Part shown: positions 43,040 through 51,236 of the stretch, piece after piece
How the letters are laid out: each line of letters starts with the position of its first letter
Position numbering within the stretch: the first letter of the stretch is position 1
Program-made: the position numbers and the translations under genes
NCBI RefSeq assembly: GCF_029893355.1
Contig: NZ_JARZAI010000005.1
Span: 124,001-188,000 of the forward strand
Reading direction: 5' to 3'
Source: Kitasatospora sp. MAA4
GTDB taxonomy: Bacteria; Actinomycetota; Actinomycetes; Streptomycetales; Streptomycetaceae
DNA length: 64,000 bases
The notes under the pieces: generated by a model
Database searches by the model: none
Seen by the model: the letters and a program-made list of their open reading frames with translations, nothing else
What the model was told of the DNA's origin: nothing

Positions 43040-43750
43040 GTGCGACTCACCCCCACCGAACGGGACCGGCTGCTGATCTTCACAGCCGCCGAGCTGGCCC
43101 GCGCCCGCCGCGCCCGGGGCGTCCGGCTGAACGTCCCCGAGGCCACCGCGCTGATCGCGGACACCGTCTGCGAGGCCGCCCGTGACGGCCGCCGACTGGC
43201 CGAGGCGATCGAGGCCGGCCGCAGCGTGCTGAGCGCCGACGACGTGCTGCCCGGCGTGCCCGACGTGGTCACCGTCATCCAGGTCGAGGCCGTGTTCGAC
43301 GACGGCACCCGGCTCGCCGTGGTCAACGACCCCTTCCGCGGCGCCGGTTCACTCGGCGACGGCGGTCCGGGTGCGGCCCTGCCCGGCACCGGCGCGGGCT
43401 ACGACCCGACCGAGGAGACCGTGGTCCTCTCCGTCCACAACACCTCGGCGGTGCCGATCTCGGTCACCTCGCACTTCCACTTCTTCGAGTCCAACCCCCG
43501 GCTCGCCTTCGACCGCGCGGCCGCCTACGGCACCCGCCTCGCCGTCCCGGCCGGTTCGTCCGTCCGCTTCGACCCCGGCGCGGTGGTCGAGGTCGGACTC
43601 GTCCCGATCGGCGGCGCCCGCGTCGCGATCGGCTTCGCCGGCCTGGTGGACGGCCCGCTGGACGCGCCCGGCGCCCGGGAGGCGGCCCTGGAGAAGGCCC
43701 GCGCGACCGGCTACCTGACCAGCTTCGACAACCCGGAGGTCGCGGAATGA
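43040..43750 (+). CDS. ureAB: Fused urease gamma/beta subunit (UreAB)
   Basis: 236 residues from GTG 43040 (GAGG four bases upstream). Residues 1-100 are UreA-like (LTPTERDRLLIFTAAELARARRARG, LNVPEATALIADTVCEAARDGR); 120-230 are UreB-like (VLSVHNTSAVPISVTSHFHFFE, NPRLAFDRAAAYGTRLAVPAG, VEVGLVPIGG). The fusion is known from other actinobacteria and from Helicobacter UreA. It overlaps the alpha subunit gene by ATGA. No ureD, ureE, ureF or ureG lies nearby, so maturation would need accessory proteins encoded elsewhere. Confidence 0.9.
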   Translation: MRLTPTERDRLLIFTAAELARARRARGVRLNVPEATALIADTVCEAARDGRRLAEAIEAGRSVLSADDVLPGVPDVVTVIQVEAVFDDGTRLAVVNDPFRGAGSLGDGGPGAALPGTGAGYDPTEETVVLSVHNTSAVPISVTSHFHFFESNPRLAFDRAAAYGTRLAVPAGSSVRFDPGAVVEVGLVPIGGARVAIGFAGLVDGPLDAPGAREAALEKARATGYLTSFDNPEVAE

Positions 43751-45471
43751 CCGCCATCGGCCCGCACGACTACATCTCCGTCCACGGCCCGCGGGCCGGC
43801 GACCGGGTGCGGCTCGGCGACTCCGGCCTGATCGTCCGCGTCGAGTCCGACTCCCAGGCGCCCGGCGACGAGTTCCTGGCCGGCTTCGGCAAGACCGCCC
43901 GCGACGGCATGGCGCTCAAGGCCGCCGCCGTGCGCGACACCTGCGACGTGGTGATCAGCAACGTGCTGGTGATCGACGCGATCCAGGGCATCCGGAAGAC
44001 CTCGATCGGCCTGATCGACGGCCGGATCGCCTCGATCGGGCGGGCCGGCAACCCGGACACCCTGGACGGCGTGGACGTGGTGGTCGGCACCGGCACCACG
44101 ATCGTCTCCGGCGAGGGCCTGATCGCCACCGCGGGCTCGATCGACACCCACGTCCACCTGCTCTCGCCGCGGATCATGGAGGCCTCGCTCGCCTCCGGCG
44201 TCACCACCATCATCGGCCAGGAGTTCGGCCCGGTCTGGGGTGTCGGCGTCAACTCGCCCTGGGCGCTGCGGCACGCGTTCAACGCCTTCGACGCCTGGCC
44301 GGTCAACATCGGCTTCCTGGGCCGCGGTTCGTCCTCCGACCCCGGCCCGCTGGTGGAGGCACTGGCCGAGGGCGGCGCCTCCGGCTTCAAGGTGCACGAG
44401 GACATGGGCGCGCACACCCGGGCTCTCGACACCGCACTGCGGGTCGCCGAGGAGTACGACGTCCAAGTCGCCCTGCACACCGACGGGTTGAACGAGTGCC
44501 TCTCCGTCGAGGACACCCTCTCCGTCCTGGAGGGCCGCACCATCCACGCCTTCCACATCGAGGGCTGCGGCGGCGGACACGTCCCCAACGTGCTCAAGAT
44601 GGCCGGCGTCGCCAACGTCATCGGCTCCTCCACCAACCCCACCCTGCCGTTCGGCCGCGACGCGCTCGCCGAGGCCTCCGGCATGATCGTGTCGGCGCAC
44701 GACCTCAAGCTCGACCTGCCCGGCGACGCGGCGATGGCCCGCGACCGGATCCGGGCCGGCACGATGGGCGCCGAGGGCGTCCTGCACGACCTCGGCATGA
44801 TCGGCATCACCTCCTCCGACGCCCAGGGCATGGGCCGGGCCGGCGAGACCGTCCGCCGCACCTTCGCGATGGCCGGCAAGATGAAGGCCGAACTCGGCCC
44901 GCTGGACGGCACCGGCTCCTACGGCACCACCGAGAGCGGCGACGACAACGAGCGCGTGCTGCGCTACATCGCCAAGCTCACCATCAACCCGGCCATCGCG
45001 CACGGGCTTTCGCACGAGGTCGGCTCGATCGAGGTCGGCAAACTCGCCGACATCGTGCTCTGGCGACCCGACCACTTCGGTGCCAAGCCGCAGTTGGTGC
45101 TCAAGGCCGGCTTCCCGGCCTACGGAGTCGTCGGCGACCCGAACGCCTCCACCGACCGGTGCGAACCCCTGGTCCTGGGACCGCAGTTCGGCGCCCACGG
45201 CGCCACCGCCGCCGACCTGTCGGTGGCGTTCGTCTCGCAGGCCGCCGCCGGCGCCTCGTACCTGGACCAGGCCGGCGACCAACTCCCCACCCGGCGACGG
45301 CGGGTGGGCGTACGCGGCACCCGCGGCATCGGCCCGCGCGACATGGTGCGCAACGCCCGCACCGGCGACGTGAAGGTGGAGGCGGCCACCGGACTGGTCT
45401 CCCTGGACGGCACGCCGATCCGCTCGGAGCCCGCCGAGAGCGTCTCGCTCAGCCGCCTGTACTTCCTCTGA
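43747..45471 (+). CDS. ureC: UreC-like amidohydrolase with altered active-site flap
   Basis: 574 residues, the length of urease alpha. Nickel ligands are kept: THVH (His135, His137), FKVHED (carbamylated Lys215), LHTDGLNE (His244), FHIEGCGGGH (His270) and SSDAQGMG (Asp358). The flap, VCHHLD in ureases, reads V-S316-A317-H318-D-L, so the flap Cys and the proposed general-acid His are lost. The urea-binding loop also differs (GQEFGPVWGVGVNSPW instead of the usual GTGPA...ATTCTPG). It is a nickel amidohydrolase of urease shape, probably with another substrate. Agmatine deiminase follows 40 bp downstream, which suggests N-carbamoylputrescine (inference). Ordinary but poor urease remains possible. 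Confidence 0.85.
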   Translation: MTAIGPHDYISVHGPRAGDRVRLGDSGLIVRVESDSQAPGDEFLAGFGKTARDGMALKAAAVRDTCDVVISNVLVIDAIQGIRKTSIGLIDGRIASIGRAGNPDTLDGVDVVVGTGTTIVSGEGLIATAGSIDTHVHLLSPRIMEASLASGVTTIIGQEFGPVWGVGVNSPWALRHAFNAFDAWPVNIGFLGRGSSSDPGPLVEALAEGGASGFKVHEDMGAHTRALDTALRVAEEYDVQVALHTDGLNECLSVEDTLSVLEGRTIHAFHIEGCGGGHVPNVLKMAGVANVIGSSTNPTLPFGRDALAEASGMIVSAHDLKLDLPGDAAMARDRIRAGTMGAEGVLHDLGMIGITSSDAQGMGRAGETVRRTFAMAGKMKAELGPLDGTGSYGTTESGDDNERVLRYIAKLTINPAIAHGLSHEVGSIEVGKLADIVLWRPDHFGAKPQLVLKAGFPAYGVVGDPNASTDRCEPLVLGPQFGAHGATAADLSVAFVSQAAAGASYLDQAGDQLPTRRRRVGVRGTRGIGPRDMVRNARTGDVKVEAATGLVSLDGTPIRSEPAESVSLSRLYFL

Positions 45472-45511
45472 CCCGCCTCTCCCTCCCCCCAGACCTGAGG
45501 ACTTCCACCCC

Positions 45512-46558
45512 ATGACCACCCCCGCCACCCCCGCCTCGCTCGGCTACTCGATGCCCGCCGAATGGCACCCGCACGAGCGCACCTGGATGGCCTTCCCCAC
45601 CGACAACCAGACCTTCGACAGCCCCGAGCACCTGCACGCCGCGCGGCTCGCCTGGGCGAAGGTGGCCAACACGATCGTCCGCTACGAGCCGGTCACGATG
45701 ATCGTCAACATCGGCGAGTCCGACGCGGTGCGCGGTTACGTCTCGGCGGAGATCGAGCTCGTCGAACGCCCGCTGGACGACGCCTGGATGCGCGACATCG
45801 GCCCCACCTTCCTCACCGACCCCGACGGACAACTCGCCGCCGCCGACTGGGTGTTCAACGGCTGGGGCGCGCAGTCCTGGGCCAGCTGGGAGAACGACCA
45901 GCACATCGCCGAGGCGATCACCGGCCTGACCGGCGTGCAGCGCTTCGCCTCCCGCCTGATCAACGAGGGCGGCGGCATCCACGTCGACGGCGAGGGCACC
46001 GTACTGCTCACCGAGACCGTCCAGTTGGGCGAGGGCCGCAACTCCGACTGGACGAAGGAGCAGGTCGAGGCCGAACTCCACGCCCACCTCGGCACCACCA
46101 AGGCGATCTGGCTCCCGCGCGGACTGACCCGCGACTACGACGAGTTCGGCACCCGCGGCCACATCGACATCGTCGCCTCCTTCGTCCGCCCCGGCGTCGT
46201 CCTGGCCCACGTCCAGCCCGACCCCTCCCACCCCGACCACGCCGTCTGCCAGGAACTGGTCGCCATCCTGCGTGCCTCCACCGACGCTGCCGGCCGCCGC
46301 CTCCAGGTCATCGAGGTCCCCGCCCCCACCGTCCTGCACGACGAGGACGGCGAACCGGTCGACTACTCCTACATCAACCACTACGTCGCCAACGGCGCCG
46401 TCATCCTCTGCGCCTTCGACGACCCGCGCGACGAGGAAGCCGCCGCCATCCTCGCCGAGGCCTTCCCCGACCGCACCGTCGAACTCGTCGACGCCCGCGA
46501 GATCTTCGCCAACGGGGGCGGCATCCACTGCATCACCCAGCAGCAGCCGAAGGCCTGA
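45512..46558 (+). CDS. aguA: Agmatine deiminase
   Basis: 348 residues of the guanidine-modifying pentein fold. DDAWMRDIGPTF, NEGGGIHVDGEGT, GHIDIVASFV and the C-terminal GGGIHCITQQQPKA (catalytic Cys) match AguA throughout. It converts agmatine to N-carbamoylputrescine and ammonia in polyamine metabolism. The usual next enzyme, the nitrilase-like AguB, is not encoded here; the two genes before it encode the urease-like protein. ATG 45512 follows GAGGA at about 11 bases. A terminator ends the unit at 46774-46804. Confidence 0.93.
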   Translation: MTTPATPASLGYSMPAEWHPHERTWMAFPTDNQTFDSPEHLHAARLAWAKVANTIVRYEPVTMIVNIGESDAVRGYVSAEIELVERPLDDAWMRDIGPTFLTDPDGQLAAADWVFNGWGAQSWASWENDQHIAEAITGLTGVQRFASRLINEGGGIHVDGEGTVLLTETVQLGEGRNSDWTKEQVEAELHAHLGTTKAIWLPRGLTRDYDEFGTRGHIDIVASFVRPGVVLAHVQPDPSHPDHAVCQELVAILRASTDAAGRRLQVIEVPAPTVLHDEDGEPVDYSYINHYVANGAVILCAFDDPRDEEAAAILAEAFPDRTVELVDAREIFANGGGIHCITQQQPKA

Positions 46559-46773
46559 TCCGCTGAAGGTCGAACCGGGCGGCGGGCGCGTACCGGGCAC
46601 TGCCCGCCGCCCACTCGGCCAGCGCCACCCGGAAGTGCTGCGGTGATGTCCCCAGGTTCCCCGCTGACCTGGTCACTCTCCAGTGCGACCGCCGCCGTGA
46701 CACTCTGCCGAAACGTCGGACCGGCCGACTTCCCAGATCCGGACAACAAGCTCTGCCGGTTCCGCGTCGTCGC

Positions 46774-46804
46774 CGCCGTCGCGGCGGGTTGAGCCGCGAC
46801 GGCG
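46774..46804. terminator. Bidirectional terminator
   Basis: Perfect 12-base arms (46774-46785 and 46793-46804, CGCCGTCGCGGC) with a 7-base loop, between the agmatine deiminase gene (+) and the MerR gene (-). The preceding 215 bp (46559-46773) hold no gene I can support. Confidence 0.85.
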
Positions 46805-46811
46805 AGGAGGA

Positions 46812-47675
46812 TCAAGACGCGACGGCCTCCAGCGGCACCTGGATCTCGGTCACCCAGGAGTCCTGCGGGCCGCAGGACTCCAGGTAGAGCTCCCGCCCCA
46901 AGGCGGCGGCCCGGAGCCCGGAGGACTCGATCCAACGTGCGAGGGTCTGGACGGTGGGCAGCACCGCGCCCATGGAACCCCGGTGGACGATGGTCGCCGC
47001 CTGTTCGACGGCGGGCAGGTCGATGATCGCGAAGTTCTGCGCGGAGCTGGTGTCGGCCGCGCTCGGATCGACGGACACCGACGCGCCCGCGTGGAGCGTG
47101 ATCGTGTTCGAGCCCGAGTCCTCGCCGTCACCGTCCCCGACAGGTTCGTACCAGGCGAGGTCCGGGCCGGTTACGGCGACGCCGGCCGCCTCCAGTTGGG
47201 CGTGCAGCTGCTGGTAGAGCGGCTGGATGACCGGCCCGATGTGTCGGGGGTCGAAGCTCTCGGCGGTGGCCGAGAGCACGGCCACCCGGATAGCGGGCAG
47301 GGACTTGAGTACGACCTCGTCGGTGGGCATGGCGCCCTCACTTTCGATGATGCGGAGCCTTCGCTCGACCCGTGCCAGCCGATCCGCGGTCTGCGCGGCG
47401 ACGTCGGCCAACTCGGCCCGCCGCAGCCGCAGCATGCCGCGCAGCTGCTCGGTGTCGATCTTCGCGTCCAGTACCTCGCCCACTTGCTGCAGGCTGAGGC
47501 CGAGGTCCTTGAGCGCGATGATCCGGTTGAGCCGCGACAACTGGGCCGCGTCGTAGTAGCGGTAGCCACTGGACGGGTCCACCTGGGCAGGCGGCAGCAG
47601 ACCGAGTGCGTCGTAGTGACGCAACATTCGGACCGAAACCTGGCCGTAGGCGGCGAAGTCTCCGATGGTGAACAT
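46812..47675 (-). CDS. MerR-family regulator with GyrI-like effector domain
   Basis: 287 residues. N-terminal winged helix MFTIGDFAAYGQVSVRMLRH, then YDALGLLPPAQVDPSSGYRY, a coiled-coil dimer helix (MLRLRRAELADVAAQTADRL) to about 115, and a C-terminal GyrI/BmrR-like ligand-binding domain (LPAIRVAVLSATAES, AIIDLPAVEQAATIVHRGSM). This is the TipA/BmrR architecture sensing lipophilic or cationic compounds. Its promoter (47685-47715) has the 19-bp spacer typical of MerR targets, so it is probably autoregulated. No transporter is adjacent. Confidence 0.92.
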   Translation of the reverse strand: MFTIGDFAAYGQVSVRMLRHYDALGLLPPAQVDPSSGYRYYDAAQLSRLNRIIALKDLGLSLQQVGEVLDAKIDTEQLRGMLRLRRAELADVAAQTADRLARVERRLRIIESEGAMPTDEVVLKSLPAIRVAVLSATAESFDPRHIGPVIQPLYQQLHAQLEAAGVAVTGPDLAWYEPVGDGDGEDSGSNTITLHAGASVSVDPSAADTSSAQNFAIIDLPAVEQAATIVHRGSMGAVLPTVQTLARWIESSGLRAAALGRELYLESCGPQDSWVTEIQVPLEAVAS

Positions 47676-47684
47676 GACTCCTCC

Positions 47685-47715
47685 AGTACAAGGTCTCCCA
47701 CAGTGTGAGGGTCAA
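47685..47715 (-). promoter_or_regulatory. MerR-type promoter with 19-bp spacer
   Basis: On the minus strand TTGACC (47715-47710), 19-bp spacer, TGTACT (47690-47685). The spacer carries the dyad CTCACAC-T-GTGGGAG (6 of 7 pairs). Overlong spacers with a central dyad are the hallmark of MerR-activated promoters. The predicted start falls two to four bases before the MerR ATG, so the transcript would be nearly leaderless. Confidence 0.7.
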
Positions 47716-47814
47716 ATGCCCGAGGGGTCAGGTCGGGTTGGGGACCCGGGCCCTGCTTGGCGGGGAAGCGGCCAGGGTGCGGGCGAGGAGGGGGGATGTG
47801 CTCGGGAAGTTCGA

Positions 47815-48189
47815 TCACCGGTGCCGGGCGCGGGCCAGGGTGGTGAGTTGGTCGAAGGTGCGGACCAGGATCTCGCGGCGGGCGGTTCGGTGCTCGGGCT
47901 TGGGGTCGAGTTCGTCGATGCTGCGTTCCCAGATCGGCAGGTAGCTCGCCTTCCAGCCTTCGATCACGTCCGCTTTCGGGAGCTCGGCGCCGACGTAGCC
48001 CTGCTGGTTGAGGAGGTACAGCAGCTCCAGGTTGCACGGCACCGCGACTCCCCAGTACTCGTCGGCCTCGATGCGGACGGGGTCGCCGGCCATCGCCTCC
48101 GCGACCTCGGCGATCAGCCGGTCGGTGACGATCGACAGGTGGTCCGCGGCCGTGTCGTCGTCGAAGTTGCCGCTGCCCCAGGTGCCCAT
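47815..48189 (-). CDS. DUF4259-family protein
   Basis: 124 residues from ATG 48189 (GGAGG ten bases upstream). MGTWGSGNFDDDTAADHL is the family's start motif; DEYWGVAVPCNLELLYLL and WERSIDELDPKPEHRTARRE follow. Such short acidic proteins are scattered in actinobacteria and have no known function; some resemble immunity proteins. The next gene downstream (minus) is the MerR gene after a 139-bp gap with its own promoter. Confidence 0.85.
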   Translation of the reverse strand: MGTWGSGNFDDDTAADHLSIVTDRLIAEVAEAMAGDPVRIEADEYWGVAVPCNLELLYLLNQQGYVGAELPKADVIEGWKASYLPIWERSIDELDPKPEHRTARREILVRTFDQLTTLARARHR

Positions 48190-48309
48190 GGTGGTGTTCC
48201 CTCCGCTGTCCCGTGCTGTGCGCGCCACGGTAGGGGGTGCTGCTGACAGGGCCGCCTGAGTGGCCGAACCCGGCGGGCGGGGGGCGGTCCGCCGGGTTGT
48301 GATGGGGGT

Positions 48310-48471
48310 ATGGCACAGCACTGGCTGATCAGGTGGACGGACGAGTTGATGCGCCTCACCCAGGACCTGACGCAGGAGCAGGCGGCCGACTTCGTGCGGC
48401 GCGTCTATGCGGCGGGGCACGAGGCCGGGATCGCCGAGGCGGCTGCGGAGGCGCGCCGGGAGCGGGAGTAG
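48310..48471 (+). CDS. Small hypothetical protein (53 residues)
   Basis: Starts MAQHWLIRWTDELMRLTQDL, then TQEQAADFVRRVYAAGHEAG and a charged Ala/Glu/Arg tail. The even, amphipathic helical pattern and third-position G/C bias look like real coding sequence. A GGGGG tract just before ATG is a poor, very close ribosome site. It lies between the divergent DUF4259 gene and the decayed GNAT gene. No family recognised. Confidence 0.5.
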   Translation: MAQHWLIRWTDELMRLTQDLTQEQAADFVRRVYAAGHEAGIAEAAAEARRERE

Positions 48472-48500
48472 GAGCGGGAGTAGGAGGGCAGCGAGCGGGG

Positions 48501-48812
48501 CTACTCGGCGGGCGGCGGGCGGCGGGCAGCGGGCAGCGTGCCGACCGCGCCGACGGCGGCGCGCAGGGCGGGCGTGGTCTCGGCGACCCACTCGAAGGCT
48601 TCCGGGATCCTGAGCTCGCGCTGCCGGGCCCGGACCGCGGCCACGTCGGCGGCGGTCACCAGTCCCGTCCAGCCGGGGGGTGGGACGGGCGTAGAACGGC
48701 CGACCCGCGCCCTCCCGGACGAAGAGCGCCGGCGGGCCGAATTCCTCGGCCTGGGCGGCGCGGCGGGGCACCGCGTCGTAGTACTTCTCCAGCCGGTGTC
48801 CGCCGGTGTCAT
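48501..48812 (-). pseudogene. Decayed GNAT-type acetyltransferase gene (N-terminal part)
   Basis: The frame from ATG 48812 is open for 103 codons but changes sense twice. After MTPADTG the natural continuation LEKYYDAVPRRAAQAEEFGP, ALFVREGAGRPFYARPTP lies in another frame, then the original frame resumes with GWTGLVTAADVAAVRARQREL, PEAFEWVAETTPALRAAV. One base is missing near 48792 and one G is extra in the G6 run 48675-48680. The joined sequence looks like the N-terminal region of streptomycete GNAT acetyltransferases, but the catalytic GNAT domain (about 150 residues more) is absent. The compensated shifts could be true mutations or sequencing errors; the missing 3' part makes it a remnant anyway. 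Confidence 0.65.
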
Positions 48813-49032
48813 CCCATTGGTCGAGCGTGCGGCGGGTAGTGTGCGAGCCGGCGGGTGGAGGTCACCTCGGAGCTGCCCTACCAGACGTGTCCCGGTCCCG
48901 CCCCGGTTCTGCTGTAGCCGTGTAACGACTGCCCTGGCAGGGTTGGTTGGGCGAGTAGGGTCCGCAGCAGCGGGGATCACAGAGAGTGGATGGATCCGGT
49001 GCTGGGATCGGCTCGACGGAGGAGAAACCGCC

Positions 49033-49713
49033 ATGCGTTCAAGGCTCGCTCGACTGATGATGCCGGCCGTCGTCCTGACCTCGGCGGCGCTGACCATGGC
49101 GGCCTGCTCGTCCGGCGGCGGCTCGTCCACCACGGCGGGCGCCACCCCGTCCACGCAGCCGACCCCGGCCTCGACGAGCCCGGCCGCCCCGGGGACCTCG
49201 TCAGCGGGAGCCGCGACCGGCAGCGGCAGCGGCAGCAGCTCCTCGAAGCCCGCGCCGACCACGCACCCGGCGCAGCCCGTCACCCAGGGCGGCGGAACGC
49301 CGGCCTGCAGTAGCAGCCAGCTCACCGCGGCGCTGACCAACTCCGGTGTCGGTGCAGGCCAGTACTACGCCGACCTGGTGTTCACCAACACCTCCGCCAC
49401 CACCTGCACGCTCACCGGCTACCCGGGCGTCTCCTATGTGACGGCCAACGGCGTCCAGTCCGGCAACCCGGCCGCGCGCAGCGCCGGCAACCCGCAGACC
49501 GTGGTCACCCTCAAGCCGCACGGCACCGCGACCGCCCAACTGCACGACAGCAACGGCATCAGCGGCTACAGCCCCTCGCAGTGCGACCTGTCGCCGGCCG
49601 ACGGCCTGCGCGTCTACCCGCCCGGCCAGACCGCGGCGCTGTTCGTCCCGTGGAAGACCCAGCACTGCGCCGGCCTGAGCATCACGCCGCTGAACATCGG
49701 TCCGGTGCAGTAG
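49033..49713 (+). CDS. DUF4232 lipoprotein
   Basis: 226 residues from ATG 49033 (GGAG before it). MPAVVLTSAALTMAACSSGG is a lipoprotein signal with Cys near residue 25, then a Ser/Thr/Ala/Pro-rich linker to about 95. The rest is the DUF4232 beta-sandwich: TACSSSQL, YYADLVFTNTSATTCTLTGY PGVSY, and HCAGLSITPLNIG with four Cys likely in disulfides. Surface-anchored; function unknown. The 48813-49032 gap holds a possible TAGGGT -10 element at 48955 without a clear -35. Confidence 0.87.
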   Translation: MRSRLARLMMPAVVLTSAALTMAACSSGGGSSTTAGATPSTQPTPASTSPAAPGTSSAGAATGSGSGSSSSKPAPTTHPAQPVTQGGGTPACSSSQLTAALTNSGVGAGQYYADLVFTNTSATTCTLTGYPGVSYVTANGVQSGNPAARSAGNPQTVVTLKPHGTATAQLHDSNGISGYSPSQCDLSPADGLRVYPPGQTAALFVPWKTQHCAGLSITPLNIGPVQ

Positions 49714-49726
49714 AACTGACGTCTCC

Positions 49727-50380
49727 TCAGATGTGCAGTTCAGGCGGGAATCCGGTCCAGCGCAGGTCGGCCGGCAGGTGCCGGGTGTCGTTGAGGCAGA
49801 GTACGGAGGACGGGCGGCCCGGCGCGTAACGGATCACCGTCAGCGCGGCGTTGGCGTGGTTGAGGCCGAGCCAGCGCCAGGCGGGCGCGTCGGTGGCGTG
49901 CCGAACCAGCCACGCCACCAGGAAGTTGTGCGTGACGACCAGTTCGCGGCAGGCCGCCGCCGATCCTTCCGCGGCCTGCGCCGGGCCGGCGAAACGTTCG
50001 ACCGCACGGCGGGCCAGCTCCGGGCCCCACGAGCGCTCCTCGGCAGAGGAGTTCAGGAACGTGAGCAGGAAGTCGGCTGCTTCCGGCGGCAGTTCGTCCC
50101 GCTCCGGCCAGTACGGCACGTAGTCTCCGGCGAGTTCCGAGACCCGCAGCGGGACGCCGCCGAGCTGCTCGCCGATCAGTCGCGCGGTCTGCGTCGCGCG
50201 CGGCAGCGGTCCGTGGTGGACTGCGGCGAAGGGCACCTCCCGCAGCCGGCGGCCGAGCAGGACGGCCTGGCGGCGGCCGTTCTCGGTCAGCCCTCCGCCG
50301 GTCGGCTCGCACTCGTCCGACAGGGCCTCGCCGTGCCGGACCAGGTAGAGGTAGCGCGTAACCGTTCCCGTCACCGTCAT
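49727..50380 (-). CDS. Histidine phosphatase (phosphoglycerate mutase-like)
   Basis: 217 residues from ATG 50380. YLVRHGEAL holds the phospho-accepting His, PRATQTARLIGE the second Arg, PPEAADF an acid region, and VVTHNFLVAWLVRH the catalytic His, all in family order. It removes phosphate from small molecules or proteins; substrate not predictable. Divergent from a TetR gene across 178 bp, so the TetR may control it. The longer in-frame start at 50503 is rejected for lack of conservation. Confidence 0.88.
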   Translation of the reverse strand: MTVTGTVTRYLYLVRHGEALSDECEPTGGGLTENGRRQAVLLGRRLREVPFAAVHHGPLPRATQTARLIGEQLGGVPLRVSELAGDYVPYWPERDELPPEAADFLLTFLNSSAEERSWGPELARRAVERFAGPAQAAEGSAAACRELVVTHNFLVAWLVRHATDAPAWRWLGLNHANAALTVIRYAPGRPSSVLCLNDTRHLPADLRWTGFPPELHI

Positions 50381-50558
50381 CCCCGAGGTTTCCTTTGCGC
50401 CCGTCGCGATCTCGACCCTGCGTCGCCCGCTGCTTCGGGGACGCCGCCCCTCACTCCCCCGGTTCCTGACCAGGCCGGGGCGTCGGCAGCACGGGCGGGC
50501 CACCGCGACGCCTTAGGGTGAGAACGAACGCCAGGAAACGAACCGCGAGGAGCCGAAG

Positions 50559-51167
50559 ATGCCGGAGGTCCGCCCACGACGCCCGGCGCGGCCCCGCGAG
50601 GAGGTGCTGGCGGCGGCGATGGCGGCGATCGCCGAGCACGGCCTGGCCAAGCTGACGATGGCCGGCCTCGGCAAGCAGCTCCAGATGAGCGCGGGCCACC
50701 TCCTCTACTACTTCGGCAGCAAGGACCAACTGCTGCTGGAGACCCTGCGCTGGAGCGAGGAGCAACTCGGCGAGCGGCGCCGCACGATGCTCGGCCGGCC
50801 GGGGCTCACCGCCTGGGAGCGGTTCACGGCGTACGCGGACCTCTACCTCGCGGACGGCCCGGGCGATCCGCGCTGGATCCTCTGGGTCGAGGTCTGGGGC
50901 CGCTCCCCCGCGAGCGAGGAGATCCGGCAGGGACAGCTGGCGATCGAGGCGCCCTGGCAGGCCGACCTGGAAGCCCTGATCCGGGACGGTTCGTCGGCGG
51001 GCGAGTTCACCCCCGGCCCGGCCGGTGAACGCGCCGTCCAGCTCCGGGCGGTGCTGGACGGGTTCTCGGTGCCGCTCGCCGTCGGCCTGCCCGGCGTACG
51101 GCGCGCCGAGTCCGCCGCCCGGGTGGCGGCGGTGGCGGCGGCACTGCTGGGCGCGAACGTCGACTAG
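50559..51167 (+). CDS. TetR-family transcriptional regulator
   Basis: 202 residues. HTH about 15-60: EEVLAAAMAAIAEHGLAKLT, MAGLGKQLQMSAGHLLYYFG, SKDQLLLETLRW. The C-terminal helical domain ends with ESAARVAAVAAALLGAN. AGGAG lies six bases before ATG. The sequence before it carries TTAGGGTGAGAACGAACG, a possible -10/operator region near 50511. Likely targets are itself and the divergent histidine phosphatase. Confidence 0.92.
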   Translation: MPEVRPRRPARPREEVLAAAMAAIAEHGLAKLTMAGLGKQLQMSAGHLLYYFGSKDQLLLETLRWSEEQLGERRRTMLGRPGLTAWERFTAYADLYLADGPGDPRWILWVEVWGRSPASEEIRQGQLAIEAPWQADLEALIRDGSSAGEFTPGPAGERAVQLRAVLDGFSVPLAVGLPGVRRAESAARVAAVAAALLGANVD

Positions 51168-51236
51168 TCTGGATCACCGCTGAGGAGTCCGCCATGAGAG
51201 GGAATCAGGGCGCGAATCGGGTAGGGAGTCGGTCGG

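Noticed and set aside
46646..46792. 48-codon plus-strand frame after agmatine deiminase
   Set aside because: No ribosome site, and its end lies in a terminator stem; likely chance.
48538..49032. In-frame 5' extension of the DUF4232 lipoprotein gene
   Set aside because: ATG 49033 has GGAG and begins a perfect lipoprotein signal; the extension overlaps the GNAT remnant on the other strand.
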